Assembly: GCA_015654535.1 (NCBI GenBank)
Contig: JAATGU010000054.1
Location: forward strand, 1 to 64,000
Reading direction: 5' to 3'
Source of the DNA: Bacteroidales bacterium
GTDB lineage: Bacteria > Bacteroidota > Bacteroidia > Bacteroidales > Bacteroidaceae
Length of the DNA: 64,000 nt
The notes below the pieces were generated by a model that had not been told where the DNA came from, made no database searches, and saw nothing but the letters and a program-made list of their open reading frames with translations. The position numbers and the translations under genes are program-made. Each line of letters opens with the position of its first letter. The stretch's first letter is position 1. This document shows, one piece after another, positions 9,044 through 18,133 of this stretch.

Positions 9044-10318
9044 TTAAATAGATATCTTCCAGGCAGAGAATGCTGGAGATTTATCAGCAATTTCAGAAGC
9101 TGTAGCCCTGAATCTTTTAGCTACATTACGCCACTTTTTAACAGCATTGACTACTTCATCCTTGATTACATTAGCACGTTCTTCAGTCAGTAAATAATAA
9201 TTTGCAGTCAATAGAACCAAATCCAAATCAAGGGAGTTGTCATCTTCATCAATATTTAGTTTTAACCCAATCCCATCTTCATTCGGGTTAATATCAAAAG
9301 CAGGAGAGAGCATCCATCCTTCTTCTGTGAAAAGGAAACCATGATTTCGGAGGTGATCGTCAGTGTTTGATACACATACAGAAAACAAGACGCGCCGAAA
9401 AAGTTCTTCGAGATCCTTTATTGGATCAAAGCAATTCGATTTTATAAATTCCACAATATCTAAATAACTAATACCTTCTGAGCCATCGTCTCCATCCGAG
9501 CAGTTCAATAATGTCATTGCTGAAGCATAATGAATTCTTTTACCGTCAGGTGTACGGTCAAAGCGTTTGGATAAATATGTATGGTGTGAATTATTGAATA
9601 TCTTAATTTGTGCTTGAGGTACCGTGATGCCTGCTATAATGGCAAGTTCGTGTATTATCATTTCCCAAAGTCCAACATCGGTTATATCTTTTTTACTTGG
9701 GAATTTAGCAATCCAAGGATAACCATTTTCATCAGTGACATCAGCTTTAGGTCGAGCCCCTCCCAAAGAAGAGCCTGGTGCAATTAATTGATTGATCCAT
9801 TTTAAAGTGGCTTCATCCAATTGGTCTGCATTCTCTTCGTACTGTTCAACTGCATACTCTAATTTTCGTAGAGAGGTCCAGGGAGGAGCAGTTAATTTCT
9901 GATCAGCACATACGAAATCTCCCTCCTTTTCAACTTTATACCTCAATCCCCCCATGCGGTGACGGTCATACACGCCTAACAAAAAATCTATGGCAACAAT
10001 GCGATTTAATGGTCTATTTTCCTTTTTAGCTATCAGCGCTTCCCGCCTTTTCATTAATAACATTCCCCATCTGTCAGGAGAAGAATCCTGAAAGATACCG
10101 AAATTGTCAGAAGAATTGGAGTACTGAATTCCTGAATATAAAGGCAATTCCGGATCAATAGAAATTCCATCTTTAAGCCAATCTGAATCATACTCAAAGG
10201 AATAGACATCCTTTCCTCTAGCGGAGAAATAATAGAGTGATCCAATTAGACGGGGAGAATCATAGATATTCCAATCTGCATATACAAATATTTCTTTTTG
10301 TTCTTTTGGGGTGGTCAT
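9044..10318 (-). CDS. hipA: HipA-family Ser/Thr kinase toxin (module 1)
   Basis: HipA-type kinases phosphorylate a translation target, classically glutamyl-tRNA synthetase, and are held in check by HipB. From the chosen start the protein has 424 residues. The flexible autophosphorylation-loop motif PGSSLGGARPKAD lies at about 181-193, the ATP-lysine context IAKFPS at about 203-208, the catalytic NTDDHLRNHG at 318-327 and the metal-binding PAFDI at 339-343, so all kinase motifs are present. The ATG at 10316-10318 is preceded by AAGGAAAAG and lies 7 bp after the hipB stop. A longer frame starting at 10369 would overlap hipB and lacks such a site. The antitoxin gene is directly upstream. Confidence 0.88.
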   Translation of the reverse strand: MTTPKEQKEIFVYADWNIYDSPRLIGSLYYFSARGKDVYSFEYDSDWLKDGISIDPELPLYSGIQYSNSSDNFGIFQDSSPDRWGMLLMKRREALIAKKENRPLNRIVAIDFLLGVYDRHRMGGLRYKVEKEGDFVCADQKLTAPPWTSLRKLEYAVEQYEENADQLDEATLKWINQLIAPGSSLGGARPKADVTDENGYPWIAKFPSKKDITDVGLWEMIIHELAIIAGITVPQAQIKIFNNSHHTYLSKRFDRTPDGKRIHYASAMTLLNCSDGDDGSEGISYLDIVEFIKSNCFDPIKDLEELFRRVLFSVCVSNTDDHLRNHGFLFTEEGWMLSPAFDINPNEDGIGLKLNIDEDDNSLDLDLVLLTANYYLLTEERANVIKDEVVNAVKKWRNVAKRFRATASEIADKSPAFSAWKISI

Positions 10319-10325
10319 CTTTTCC

Positions 10326-10706
10326 TTATTTAATGTCTGGCTTATCTGAAACTCCATCGTCAACCACATGGCTGATTGGTGAAGTCGTTTCCTTTTTCTT
10401 TTTAGGTGCTCTTTTTCTCATAATAAGCATACTATCTTGTATCTGCCTTCCTAATGGATCTTTATCAGCAATAAGCAGTAAATCTTCAGCTAACTGAAGA
10501 ACGGATAACACTTGAAGGTAAGTTCCAATGGATACACCGGGTTCCCCCTTTTCGACATTGGACATGGTAGAAACAGATATGCCTGCACGTTCAGCCAATG
10601 ATTTAGCTGTAAACTTGCGTCGTAAACGGGCTAGCCGTATATTCTCTCCCAATAATTTGAGAATCTTTTTTTTCTTTTGAGTGTAAACAGCACCTTTTGA
10701 CTTCAT
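10326..10706 (-). CDS. hipB: HipB-like XRE-family antitoxin/repressor (module 1)
   Basis: This is a helix-turn-helix DNA-binding protein of about 126 residues. The HTH lies near residues 17-75 and contains RLARLRRKFTAKSLAERAG and ISVSTMSNVEKGEPGVS. A Lys-rich C-terminal tail (RKRAPKKKKE) follows. The start at 10706 is preferred because the TATATTTG promoter box at 10726-10733 falls inside the longer open frame that begins at 10736. The gene precedes hipA by 7 bp, as expected for a self-regulated type II toxin-antitoxin operon. Confidence 0.87.
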   Translation of the reverse strand: MKSKGAVYTQKKKKILKLLGENIRLARLRRKFTAKSLAERAGISVSTMSNVEKGEPGVSIGTYLQVLSVLQLAEDLLLIADKDPLGRQIQDSMLIMRKRAPKKKKETTSPISHVVDDGVSDKPDIK

Positions 10707-10725
10707 AATCACTAATATTATAGTG

Positions 10726-10733
10726 CAAATATA
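10726..10733 (-). promoter_or_regulatory. hipB: -7 promoter box for hipBA module 1
   Basis: Reading the minus strand gives TATATTTG followed by C, 20 bp ahead of the preferred hipB start. An A/T-rich repeated ATATAT region just upstream (about 10745-10775) could hold the repressor site, but no clear long palindrome is seen there. Confidence 0.6.
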
Positions 10734-10736
10734 CAA

Positions 10737-11286
10737 TTAAATCATAATATATCAGTATTTATATCGAAATATATATAATTATGAAAGAATTAAACTACAA
10801 TTCTCTAGATAATCTGAATTTTTGTTTTAAAGATAGAAACATTTATACATAAAAGTCAATCATCTCACTCAGTAAGAATTTCCAAATATTATTTATAGGC
10901 AGTATAATAAAAAGATTATCAGCAGATTATATCCATTTTGTATTTCACTATATATTCTTTCAAAAAGCAGAAAATGTCTAGACGTTTTAGAGGGGGTAAG
11001 GATGTACTATCTTCTGAAACTCAATGATAGTAGGGGTGACAAACTTTATACCGGCACATATAAAAGAAGTATTTATGGGATGTTTGTCACCACTCTTCAA
11101 AAAGATTTTATAACTCGGGAGTAAGGCATTTATCAAATTTACGACTAATTCTTTGGATTTTGGCTAAAAGAAAATTATTGAACGGCTTTGCTTTAATTGA
11201 ATACCAAGTTTATCTCACAAATATAAGGTCTATATCAATACTTTTTAATTTTTATTTGACGCGCTTATAATTCGAAGATTTTCATG
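10737..11286. other. Intergenic region between hipB and hflX
   Basis: There is no convincing coding sequence. It holds the paired inverted repeats at 11005-11032 and 11035-11091, listed separately. The rest is AT-rich. Confidence 0.5.
11035..11091. repeat. Nested inverted repeats, possible MITE-like or regulatory structure
   Basis: GGTGACAAAC (11035-11044) and GTTTGTCACC (11082-11091) are a perfect 10-bp inverted pair separated by 37 bp. Just to the left TACTATC (11005-11011) pairs with GATAGTA (11026-11032). The two hairpins are only a few bases apart. Confidence 0.5.
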
Positions 11287-11294
11287 TATATTTG
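11287..11294 (+). promoter_or_regulatory. hflX: -7 promoter box for hflX
   Basis: TATATTTG matches the Bacteroides -7 consensus 24 bp before the hflX start. Confidence 0.6.
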
Positions 11295-11318
11295 TGCACA
11301 TTATAATAGATACAGAAG

Positions 11319-12542
11319 ATGAATGAATTTATAATTTCTGAAGCACAGACAGAAAAGGCTGTGCTGGTGGCTCTGATCACTCAGACTCAGGATGAACGAA
11401 AGACAAATGAGTATCTTGATGAATTGGCTTTTCTTGCTGAAACGGCTGGGGCGGAAGTGGTATGTCGCTTTACCCAAAAAGTGCCTGCGGCTAATTCTAT
11501 AACTTATGTTGGGAAAGGAAAATTGCAGGAACTCAAAGAATATGTTACTGATAATGATATTGGAATGGTAATATTTGATGATGAACTGTCTGCTCATCAA
11601 CTTCGTAATATTGAAGCTGAACTGCAAGTGATGATTCTGGACAGGACTTCGCTTATTCTTGATATCTTTGCCAAAAGGGCTGAGAGTGCAAACTCTAAAA
11701 CTCAGGTGGAGCTTGCCCAATATAAATATATGTTGCCACGACTGACTCGTCTTTGGACGCACTTGGAACGTCAGCGCGGTGGTGTGGGGATGCGTGGACC
11801 TGGTGAAACACAGTTGGAAACTGACCGACGAATTATTTTAAATCGCATGGCCTTGCTCAAGGAGCAATTGAGTGATATAGATAAACAGAAAGCTACTCAG
11901 CGGAAAAACCGTGGAGGAATGATTCGTGTCGCATTGGTGGGATATACAAATGTAGGCAAATCTACTTTAATGAATCTGCTGACCAAGAGTGAAGTATTTG
12001 CAGAGGATAAACTTTTTGCAACGCTGGATACTACGGTGAGAAAGATGGTGATCAATAATCTTCCTTTCTTATTGACAGATACTGTTGGCTTTATCCGCAA
12101 ATTGCCTACTGACTTGGTAGAGTCCTTTAAATCGACCTTGGACGAGGTGCGGGAAGCGGACTTATTATTGCATGTGGTGGATATTTCTCACGTTGGATTT
12201 GAAGAACAAATCGCGGTGGTGGAAAATACCTTGAATGATATTGGCGGAGGTGGCAAACCTTGCATTCTTGTTTTTAATAAGATTGATGCTTATACATATG
12301 TGGAAAAGGAAGCGGATGATCTTACTCCACTCACAAAGGAAAATACGACACTCAATGAATTGAAGAAGACATGGATGGCTAAACTAAATGATAATTGTAT
12401 CTTTATCTCTGCTCGTGAAAAAGAGAATATAGAAGAACTGAAAGTGCTTTTATACGATAGGGTGAAAGAACTGCATGTGCAACGTTTCCCTTATAATGAT
12501 TTTCTTTTTCAGGTTTATGATGAAGATGGGGATATAAACTAA
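11319..12542 (+). CDS. hflX: Ribosome-associated GTPase HflX
   Basis: HflX is a GTPase that binds the large ribosomal subunit and splits stalled or heat-damaged ribosomes. The N-terminal domain (about 1-195) has AANSITYVGKGKLQEL and the linker signature GGVGMRGPGETQLETDRR. The G domain begins with the P-loop GYTNVGKST (208-216) and continues with DTVGFIRKLP and NKID. The 407-residue length is normal. The DUF4954 gene follows after 22 bp and is probably co-transcribed. Confidence 0.96.
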   Translation: MNEFIISEAQTEKAVLVALITQTQDERKTNEYLDELAFLAETAGAEVVCRFTQKVPAANSITYVGKGKLQELKEYVTDNDIGMVIFDDELSAHQLRNIEAELQVMILDRTSLILDIFAKRAESANSKTQVELAQYKYMLPRLTRLWTHLERQRGGVGMRGPGETQLETDRRIILNRMALLKEQLSDIDKQKATQRKNRGGMIRVALVGYTNVGKSTLMNLLTKSEVFAEDKLFATLDTTVRKMVINNLPFLLTDTVGFIRKLPTDLVESFKSTLDEVREADLLLHVVDISHVGFEEQIAVVENTLNDIGGGGKPCILVFNKIDAYTYVEKEADDLTPLTKENTTLNELKKTWMAKLNDNCIFISAREKENIEELKVLLYDRVKELHVQRFPYNDFLFQVYDEDGDIN

Positions 12543-12564
12543 TAAATAAAGCAGAATAGAAAGC

Positions 12565-14553
12565 ATGAGAACGTATCGTTTACTTACCGAAGATGAAACT
12601 TTTCGATTAAAGAGTCAGTCTTGCTTGGCTGATGATTGGACTAATGTACTTGTATCCGAAAATTTTGAAACCGATTACGTGTACCATACCCGTTTTTCGG
12701 GGATAGTGAAGTTAGGCTCTTTTGAGGGGGAATTTATTTTAGCCGGCGGAATAAGAAAACATGCCGGACTAAGGCATGTAACGCTTCATAATGTCACTAT
12801 CGGGGATAGCTGCTGCATTGAAAATATTCAGAATTATATTGCTAATTATGAGATTGGCGATCATACGTTCATTGAAAATGTGGATATTATTCTGGTTGAC
12901 GGACGCACTACTTTTGGAAATGGAGTCGAAGTTGCTGTTTTAAATGAGACGGGTGGTCGTGAGGTATTGATAAATGATAAACTATCTGCTCATCAGGCCT
13001 ATATATTAGCTCTTTATCGTCATCGCCCGGAACTGATTAACCGTATGAAAGCGATTACTGATTTCTATTCAAATAAACATGCTTCGGATGTTGGTAGCAT
13101 TGGCTCTAACGTAATGATAGTCAACACAGGATCAATAAAGAATCTTCGTGTTGGTGATTTTTGCCATATAGAAGGAGCTTGTCGCTTGGAAAATGGTAGT
13201 GTAAATAGCAATAAAGAAGCACCTGTGCATGTGGGCTATGGTGTTATTTGTGAGGATTTTATTATTTCTTCCGGCTCTCGTGTGGATGATGGGGCAATGC
13301 TTGCCCGTTGTTTTGTGGGGCAGGCTTGCCAACTGGGGCACAACTATTCTGCTTCTGATTCTTTGTTCTTTAGCAATTGCCAGGGAGAGAACGGTGAAGC
13401 ATGTGCCATCTTTGCAGGTCCTTTCACAGTGACTCATCATAAATCCACCTTACTAATTGCAGGTATGTTTTCGTTTATGAACGCAGGTTCCGGTTCCAAT
13501 CAGAGTAATCACATGTATAAGTTGGGCCCTATCCATCAGGGAACACTGGAGCGTGGCGCGAAGACCACCTCGGATTCATATATTCTTTGGCCGGCAAGGG
13601 TAGGAGCTTTTTCTTTAGTCATGGGACGACACGTGAATCATGCGGATACTTCCAATCTACCTTTTTCTTATCTGATAGAACAAGGAAACACTACTTATTT
13701 AGTCCCCGGCGTGAACCTTCGGAGTGTGGGAACCATTCGTGATGCTCAGAAATGGCCGAAACGTGATAAGCGGAAAGATCCCAACATGCTCGATTATATC
13801 AATTATAACCTGCTTAGTCCATATACGATTCAAAAAATGTTCAAGGGACGTGAAATCCTGAAAGAGCTCAAGCGCGTGTCCGGCGAAACGTCTGAAATCT
13901 ATTCTTTTCAAAGCGCAAAGATAAAGAACAGCTCTCTGAATAGCGGAATCAGATATTATGAGATTGCTATTCATAAGTTTCTAGGTAACTCAATCATCAA
14001 GCGTTTGGAAGGCATTAACTTTCAGAATTGCGGAGAGATCCGTGCCCGTCTGAAGCCTGATACGGAAATAGGAAAAGGAGAGTGGGTAGATGTTTCAGGG
14101 TTGATTGTTCCTAAAAGTGAGGTGGATAATCTGTTGGATGGTATAGAGAATGGAAGCATTAATCGATTGAAAGACATCAACGCCAACTTTGCGGTGATGC
14201 ATCAGAACTATTATACGTATGAATGGACATGGGCTTATAACAAAATACAGGAGTTTTACGGGCTCAATCCCGATGAGATCACGGCAATGGACATTATTCG
14301 TATTGTAAATATGTGGAAGGAAGCAGTGATAGGACTTGACAAGATGGCGTATGCTGATGCAAAGAAAGAGTTTTCTTTGTCGGCCATGACGGGTTTCGGA
14401 GCTGATGGCAGTCGTGAAGAGATGCAGCAGGACTTTGAGCAAGTGCGCGGTGACTTTGAAAGCAATCCTTTTGTTACAGCTGTGTTGAAGCATATTGATG
14501 AGAAGTCTGTTTTGGGTGATGAATTGATCAATAGAATCGGTCAACTGGCCTGA
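12565..14553 (+). CDS. DUF4954 family protein with left-handed beta-helix (hexapeptide) repeats
   Basis: This 662-residue cytoplasmic protein has no signal peptide. The middle third is made of short repeats with spaced small and hydrophobic residues (for example CCIENIQNYIANYEIGDHTF and VGYGVICEDFIISSG), as in acyltransferase or nucleotidyltransferase beta-helices. The overall sequence fits the DUF4954 family common in Bacteroidales. The C-terminal 200 residues are helical and polar. Activity is unknown; a sugar-nucleotide or acyl transferase role would be a guess. It is probably the second gene of the hflX operon. Confidence 0.85.
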   Translation: MRTYRLLTEDETFRLKSQSCLADDWTNVLVSENFETDYVYHTRFSGIVKLGSFEGEFILAGGIRKHAGLRHVTLHNVTIGDSCCIENIQNYIANYEIGDHTFIENVDIILVDGRTTFGNGVEVAVLNETGGREVLINDKLSAHQAYILALYRHRPELINRMKAITDFYSNKHASDVGSIGSNVMIVNTGSIKNLRVGDFCHIEGACRLENGSVNSNKEAPVHVGYGVICEDFIISSGSRVDDGAMLARCFVGQACQLGHNYSASDSLFFSNCQGENGEACAIFAGPFTVTHHKSTLLIAGMFSFMNAGSGSNQSNHMYKLGPIHQGTLERGAKTTSDSYILWPARVGAFSLVMGRHVNHADTSNLPFSYLIEQGNTTYLVPGVNLRSVGTIRDAQKWPKRDKRKDPNMLDYINYNLLSPYTIQKMFKGREILKELKRVSGETSEIYSFQSAKIKNSSLNSGIRYYEIAIHKFLGNSIIKRLEGINFQNCGEIRARLKPDTEIGKGEWVDVSGLIVPKSEVDNLLDGIENGSINRLKDINANFAVMHQNYYTYEWTWAYNKIQEFYGLNPDEITAMDIIRIVNMWKEAVIGLDKMAYADAKKEFSLSAMTGFGADGSREEMQQDFEQVRGDFESNPFVTAVLKHIDEKSVLGDELINRIGQLA

Positions 14554-14591
14554 AATTGTTCGCTTTTACCAATTTGTAATTTCTTTCTTTC

Positions 14592-14618
14592 AGGATAGTT
14601 AAGAAGAATTATCCTTTA
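14592..14618 (+). terminator. Possible terminator after the hflX-DUF4954 operon
   Basis: AGGATAGTT pairs with AATTATCCT (one G-T pair) around AAGAAG, followed by TTTAAT. The T tract is short, so the call is tentative. Confidence 0.4.
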
Positions 14619-14645
14619 ATCAAATTCCGACGGAGAGATTTTTAG

Positions 14646-14653
14646 TATCTTTG
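14646..14653 (+). promoter_or_regulatory. -7 promoter box for fumarase
   Basis: TATCTTTG matches TAnnTTTG and lies 30 bp before the ATG at 14684. It overlaps the TTG at 14651, which therefore should not be the translation start. Confidence 0.65.
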
Positions 14654-14683
14654 CGTCACGAATTTTACTTAAATATAGAAGAT

Positions 14684-16324
14684 ATGGCAACACCTCCGTT
14701 CAAGTATCAGGCTCCGTTCCCACTAGGAAAAGATGAGACTGAGTATTATTTGCTCACCAAAGAGCATGTGTCCGTAAGCGAATTTGAAGGTAAAGAAATC
14801 CTTAAAGTGGATGCGGAAGGATTAACGATGATGGCTAATGCGGCTTTCCGTGATGTGGCCTTCATGCTTCGTCCCGAACATCAAAAACAAGTGGCTAAGA
14901 TCCTTTCTGATCCAGAAGCGAGTGAAAACGACAAGTATGTGGCTTTGACTTTCCTTCGCAATGCGGAAGTATCGGTTAAAGGAAAACTTCCTTTCTGTCA
15001 GGATACCGGTACTGCAATTATTGTCGGCAAAAAAGGTCAGCAAGTATGGACTGACGGTTGCGATGAAGAGGCCCTTTCAAAGGGAGTTTATAAGACTTAT
15101 ACAGAAGAAAATCTTCGCTATTCGCAAAATGTTCCTTTAGATATGTACAAAGAAATCAATACCGGATGTAACCTTCCCGCGCAAATTGATCTTTATGCTA
15201 TTCAGGGAGCTGAGTATAAATTTCTTTGCATCTCCAAAGGAGGTGGCTCTGCTAACAAAACTTATTTATATCAAGAAACCAAAGCCTTGTTGAATCCAGC
15301 TACATTGGTTCCGTTTTTGGCCGAAAAGATGAAAACGCTGGGTACAGCTGCTTGTCCTCCTTATCACATAGCTTTTTGCATTGGCGGAACTTCTGCGGAA
15401 GCTAATTTGAAAACCGTAAAACTGGCTTCTGCCAAATATTACGATACCCTTCCTACTTCCGGTAACGAGGGCGGACAGGCTTTCCGTGATATAGAACTGG
15501 AAAAAGAAGTTCTTCTCGAAGCACAACGCATGGGCTTAGGCGCTCAGTTTGGTGGTAAATATTTTGCTCATGATGTCCGTATTATCCGTATGCCTCGCCA
15601 CGGTGCTTCTTGTCCTGTAGGTATGGGAGTTTCCTGCTCTGCAGATAGAAATATCAAGGCGAAGATTAACAAAGACGGAATCTGGATTGAAAAATTGGAA
15701 GATAATCCCGGCAAATATATTCCCGAAGAACTACGTAATCAAGGCGAAGGTGATGCAGTGAAAATTAACCTGAATCAACCAATGGCGGATATCTTAAAGG
15801 AACTGACCAAGTATCCTGTCTCTACTCGTTTATCTTTGAGTGGAACAATTGTTGTGGGTCGTGACATTGCTCATGCTAAACTGAAAGAACGGATTGACGC
15901 AGGTTTAGGACTTCCTCAGTATGTAAAGGATCATCCTATCTATTATGCAGGACCGGCAAAGACTCCCGCGGGAATGCCTTCAGGTTCCTTTGGCCCCACA
16001 ACTGCCGGGCGAATGGATTCTTATGTTGACCTGTTTCAGGAGAATGGTGGAAGTATGGTGATGATTGCCAAAGGAAACCGCAGTCAGCAAGTAACTGATG
16101 CCTGCAAAAAGCATGGTGGATTCTACTTGGGCAGTATAGGTGGACCGGCTGCTATTCTGGCACAAAACAATATTAAGAAAGTAGAATGTCTTGAATACCC
16201 TGAGCTGGGTATGGAAGCGATCTGGAAGATTGAAGTGGAAAATTTCCCTGCATTCATTCTGGTTGACAATAAAGGCAATGATTTCTTTAAGCAAATCAAA
16301 CCAATTTGTGTGAGCTGTAAATAA
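14684..16324 (+). CDS. fumA: Class I fumarate hydratase (iron-sulfur fumarase)
   Basis: It interconverts fumarate and malate, in Bacteroides mainly in the reductive branch that leads to succinate. The 546-residue product has the alpha part ([34 protein letters not shown]) and the beta part ([37 protein letters not shown]) of the class I enzyme fused in one chain. The conserved cysteines expected to hold the 4Fe-4S cluster are present. The ATG at 14684 is chosen because the upstream TTG lies inside the promoter box. It appears to be monocistronic, with a terminator following. Confidence 0.95.
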   Translation: MATPPFKYQAPFPLGKDETEYYLLTKEHVSVSEFEGKEILKVDAEGLTMMANAAFRDVAFMLRPEHQKQVAKILSDPEASENDKYVALTFLRNAEVSVKGKLPFCQDTGTAIIVGKKGQQVWTDGCDEEALSKGVYKTYTEENLRYSQNVPLDMYKEINTGCNLPAQIDLYAIQGAEYKFLCISKGGGSANKTYLYQETKALLNPATLVPFLAEKMKTLGTAACPPYHIAFCIGGTSAEANLKTVKLASAKYYDTLPTSGNEGGQAFRDIELEKEVLLEAQRMGLGAQFGGKYFAHDVRIIRMPRHGASCPVGMGVSCSADRNIKAKINKDGIWIEKLEDNPGKYIPEELRNQGEGDAVKINLNQPMADILKELTKYPVSTRLSLSGTIVVGRDIAHAKLKERIDAGLGLPQYVKDHPIYYAGPAKTPAGMPSGSFGPTTAGRMDSYVDLFQENGGSMVMIAKGNRSQQVTDACKKHGGFYLGSIGGPAAILAQNNIKKVECLEYPELGMEAIWKIEVENFPAFILVDNKGNDFFKQIKPICVSCK

Positions 16325-16345
16325 TTACAAGAATTATAGATGTAA

Positions 16346-16389
16346 ATGCCCCGGCAATCTTGAATAAGAATGTTGGGGTATTATTTTAT
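16346..16389 (+). terminator. Intrinsic terminator after fumarase
   Basis: ATGCCCC..CAATCTT pairs with AAGAATG..GGGGTAT, with one mismatch and an internal GG/TT loop, and is followed by TATTTTATT. Confidence 0.65.
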
Positions 16390-16390
16390 T

Positions 16391-16469
16391 AATTTAATCA
16401 AATGCATATATTAATGCTACTTAATATTATTAATATATGCATTTGATTAAATTAAATTTGCTATATTTG
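16391..16469 (+). promoter_or_regulatory. Palindromic operator and promoter of hipBA module 2
   Basis: A perfect 25-bp inverted repeat occupies 16391-16415 and 16429-16453, with a 13-bp centre; each arm contains ATCAAATGCATATATTAAT or its complement. It is followed by a -7 box TATATTTG at 16462-16469. A TTTG at 16442-16445, inside the right arm, could be the -33 element. The geometry suggests that the downstream HTH protein binds here and blocks the promoter. Confidence 0.7.
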
Positions 16470-16490
16470 CCACAATAAAATATAGAATTT

Positions 16491-16814
16491 ATGGATTGGT
16501 ATGGCATGAGTGATCCCGCAATTATAATAGAATTGGGGAAACGACTGAAAGAATACAGGCTCCGCAAGAATTATACGCAAAAGGAAATTGCGGATAAGTC
16601 GGGCGTCAGTTCTCTTTCTGTACATAAGATAGAGAGTGGGCGGTCTGTTTCATTTTCGATTTTAATCACTGTGATGAGAACTCTCAGACTTCTTGATAAT
16701 ATTGAAACATTAATTCCCGAACCTCCGATAAGTCCCGTTGAACTAATGAAACTGAAAGGAAAGTCAAAGCAGAGAGTTTCCAAAAATAAAGTAGACACAA
16801 AAAAAAGGCAATAA
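16491..16814 (+). CDS. hipB: HipB-like XRE-family antitoxin/repressor (module 2)
   Basis: A 107-residue XRE-type regulator. The HTH is at about residues 14-70 (GKRLKEYRLRKNYTQKEIAD and SGVSSLSVHKIESGRSVSFS), followed by a basic tail rich in Lys. It may start at the ATG at 16491 or at the in-frame ATG at 16506. Its stop codon directly abuts the start of hipA, a sign of translational coupling. It has little similarity to the HipB of module 1 outside the HTH fold. It probably autoregulates through the large palindrome upstream. Confidence 0.88.
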   Translation: MDWYGMSDPAIIIELGKRLKEYRLRKNYTQKEIADKSGVSSLSVHKIESGRSVSFSILITVMRTLRLLDNIETLIPEPPISPVELMKLKGKSKQRVSKNKVDTKKRQ

Positions 16815-18116
16815 ATGGATACAATCATCGAAGTAAGTCTTTGGAATGAAAAAGTAGGAGCCATGGTATGGGACAAAGATAAAGAAATTGGGATATTTGA
16901 GTTCTATGATTCCTTTGCAAAAATGGATTTGGATATTGCCCCGTTAACTATGCCTCTGGAGGACATTCGAAGAGGGGATAGAATTTTCCAATTTATTTCT
17001 AATAGAGGGAAAACATTCAAAGGTTTACCTGGTATGTTGGCAGATTCTTTGCCCGATGATTATGGTAATAGGATTATTGACGAGTGGTTTGCAAGCCGTG
17101 GAATGAACTCTGTAGAGTTTACGCCTATTGACAGATTGTGTTATGTTGGGAAGCGAGCAATGGGAGCTTTGGAGTATCAACCGTCCAATCACGATAATCG
17201 TCTGGACGAATCTTCCGCTATTGAAATAGATCAGTTGGCAGAATTAGCACGGACAGTTTTAAATGAAAGAGCCACTTTTCAGGCAAATCTCAAAAAAGAA
17301 GATAAATCGATAAAAGATATTTTAAAGGTAGGAACATCTGCAGGAGGAGCAAAGCCTAAAGCTATTATTGCATTGAATGAAAAAACAAATGAGATTCGCT
17401 CTGGTCAGGTCAAGGCACCGAAGGGCTTTACCTACTGGTTATTGAAATTTGACGGGGTGGAGGATAAGAAGTTAAGCGATAATCCTTTGGGTATAGGAAA
17501 AATAGAATATTCATATTATAAAATGGCCTTGGATTGTGGGATAGATATGATGGAGTGCAAGTTACTAAGAGAAAAGGGATACGCACACTTTATGACTAAA
17601 CGGTTTGACCGCATGGACAATGGAGATAAACTCCATACACAAACACTTTGTGCTTTGGCTCATTATGATCGTGATGGTAGATATTCTTATGAACAGGCAT
17701 TTCAGGTAATGAGGCGTTTGGGTTTACCTTATAATAGCATGGAACAAATGTATCGACGCATGGTTTTTAATGTTATAGCCCGTAATCATGACGATCATAC
17801 TAAAAATCATTCTTTTATAATGAAAAAGTCAGGGGAGTGGGAACTTGCTCCTGCTTACGACCTTTCTTATTCCTATTCGGCTTCGGGAAAATGGACTAGT
17901 CAGCACCAAATGTCGCTAAACAATAAACGGGACAATTTTGAATATTCCGATTTGTTGGCAGTTGCTAATAATATGGGAATTAAGTTCCCCAAAGAAATTA
18001 TAGACAATATTGTAGAGGTCGTATCTCAATGGGCGAGTTATGCAAAAGAAGCAGAGGTCAGTCCTGAGCATATAGAAAAAATACAAAGTACACACAGACT
18101 TTTAAAGCATTCTTAA
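16815..18116 (+). CDS. hipA: HipA-family Ser/Thr kinase toxin (module 2)
   Basis: The 433-residue kinase has the N-terminal HipA domain (about 1-125, including LPGMLADSLPDDYGNR). It then has the autophosphorylation-loop motif VGTSAGGAKPKA (172-183), the ATP-lysine context WLLKFDG (208-214), the catalytic NHDDHTKNHS (324-333) and APAYDL (345-350). All kinase motifs are intact. It belongs to a different HipA subgroup from the module 1 kinase, being closer to the Shewanella-type long HipA. The start codon directly follows the hipB stop. It converges on rsgA with 17 bp between the stops. Confidence 0.9.
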   Translation: MDTIIEVSLWNEKVGAMVWDKDKEIGIFEFYDSFAKMDLDIAPLTMPLEDIRRGDRIFQFISNRGKTFKGLPGMLADSLPDDYGNRIIDEWFASRGMNSVEFTPIDRLCYVGKRAMGALEYQPSNHDNRLDESSAIEIDQLAELARTVLNERATFQANLKKEDKSIKDILKVGTSAGGAKPKAIIALNEKTNEIRSGQVKAPKGFTYWLLKFDGVEDKKLSDNPLGIGKIEYSYYKMALDCGIDMMECKLLREKGYAHFMTKRFDRMDNGDKLHTQTLCALAHYDRDGRYSYEQAFQVMRRLGLPYNSMEQMYRRMVFNVIARNHDDHTKNHSFIMKKSGEWELAPAYDLSYSYSASGKWTSQHQMSLNNKRDNFEYSDLLAVANNMGIKFPKEIIDNIVEVVSQWASYAKEAEVSPEHIEKIQSTHRLLKHS

Positions 18117-18133
18117 ATCCTCTATTTGCTACT

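Noticed and set aside
9044..10369. Longer HipA starting at 10369
   Set aside because: It would overlap hipB by 44 bases, while a start with an AAGGAAAAG ribosome site lies at 10318, just after the hipB stop.
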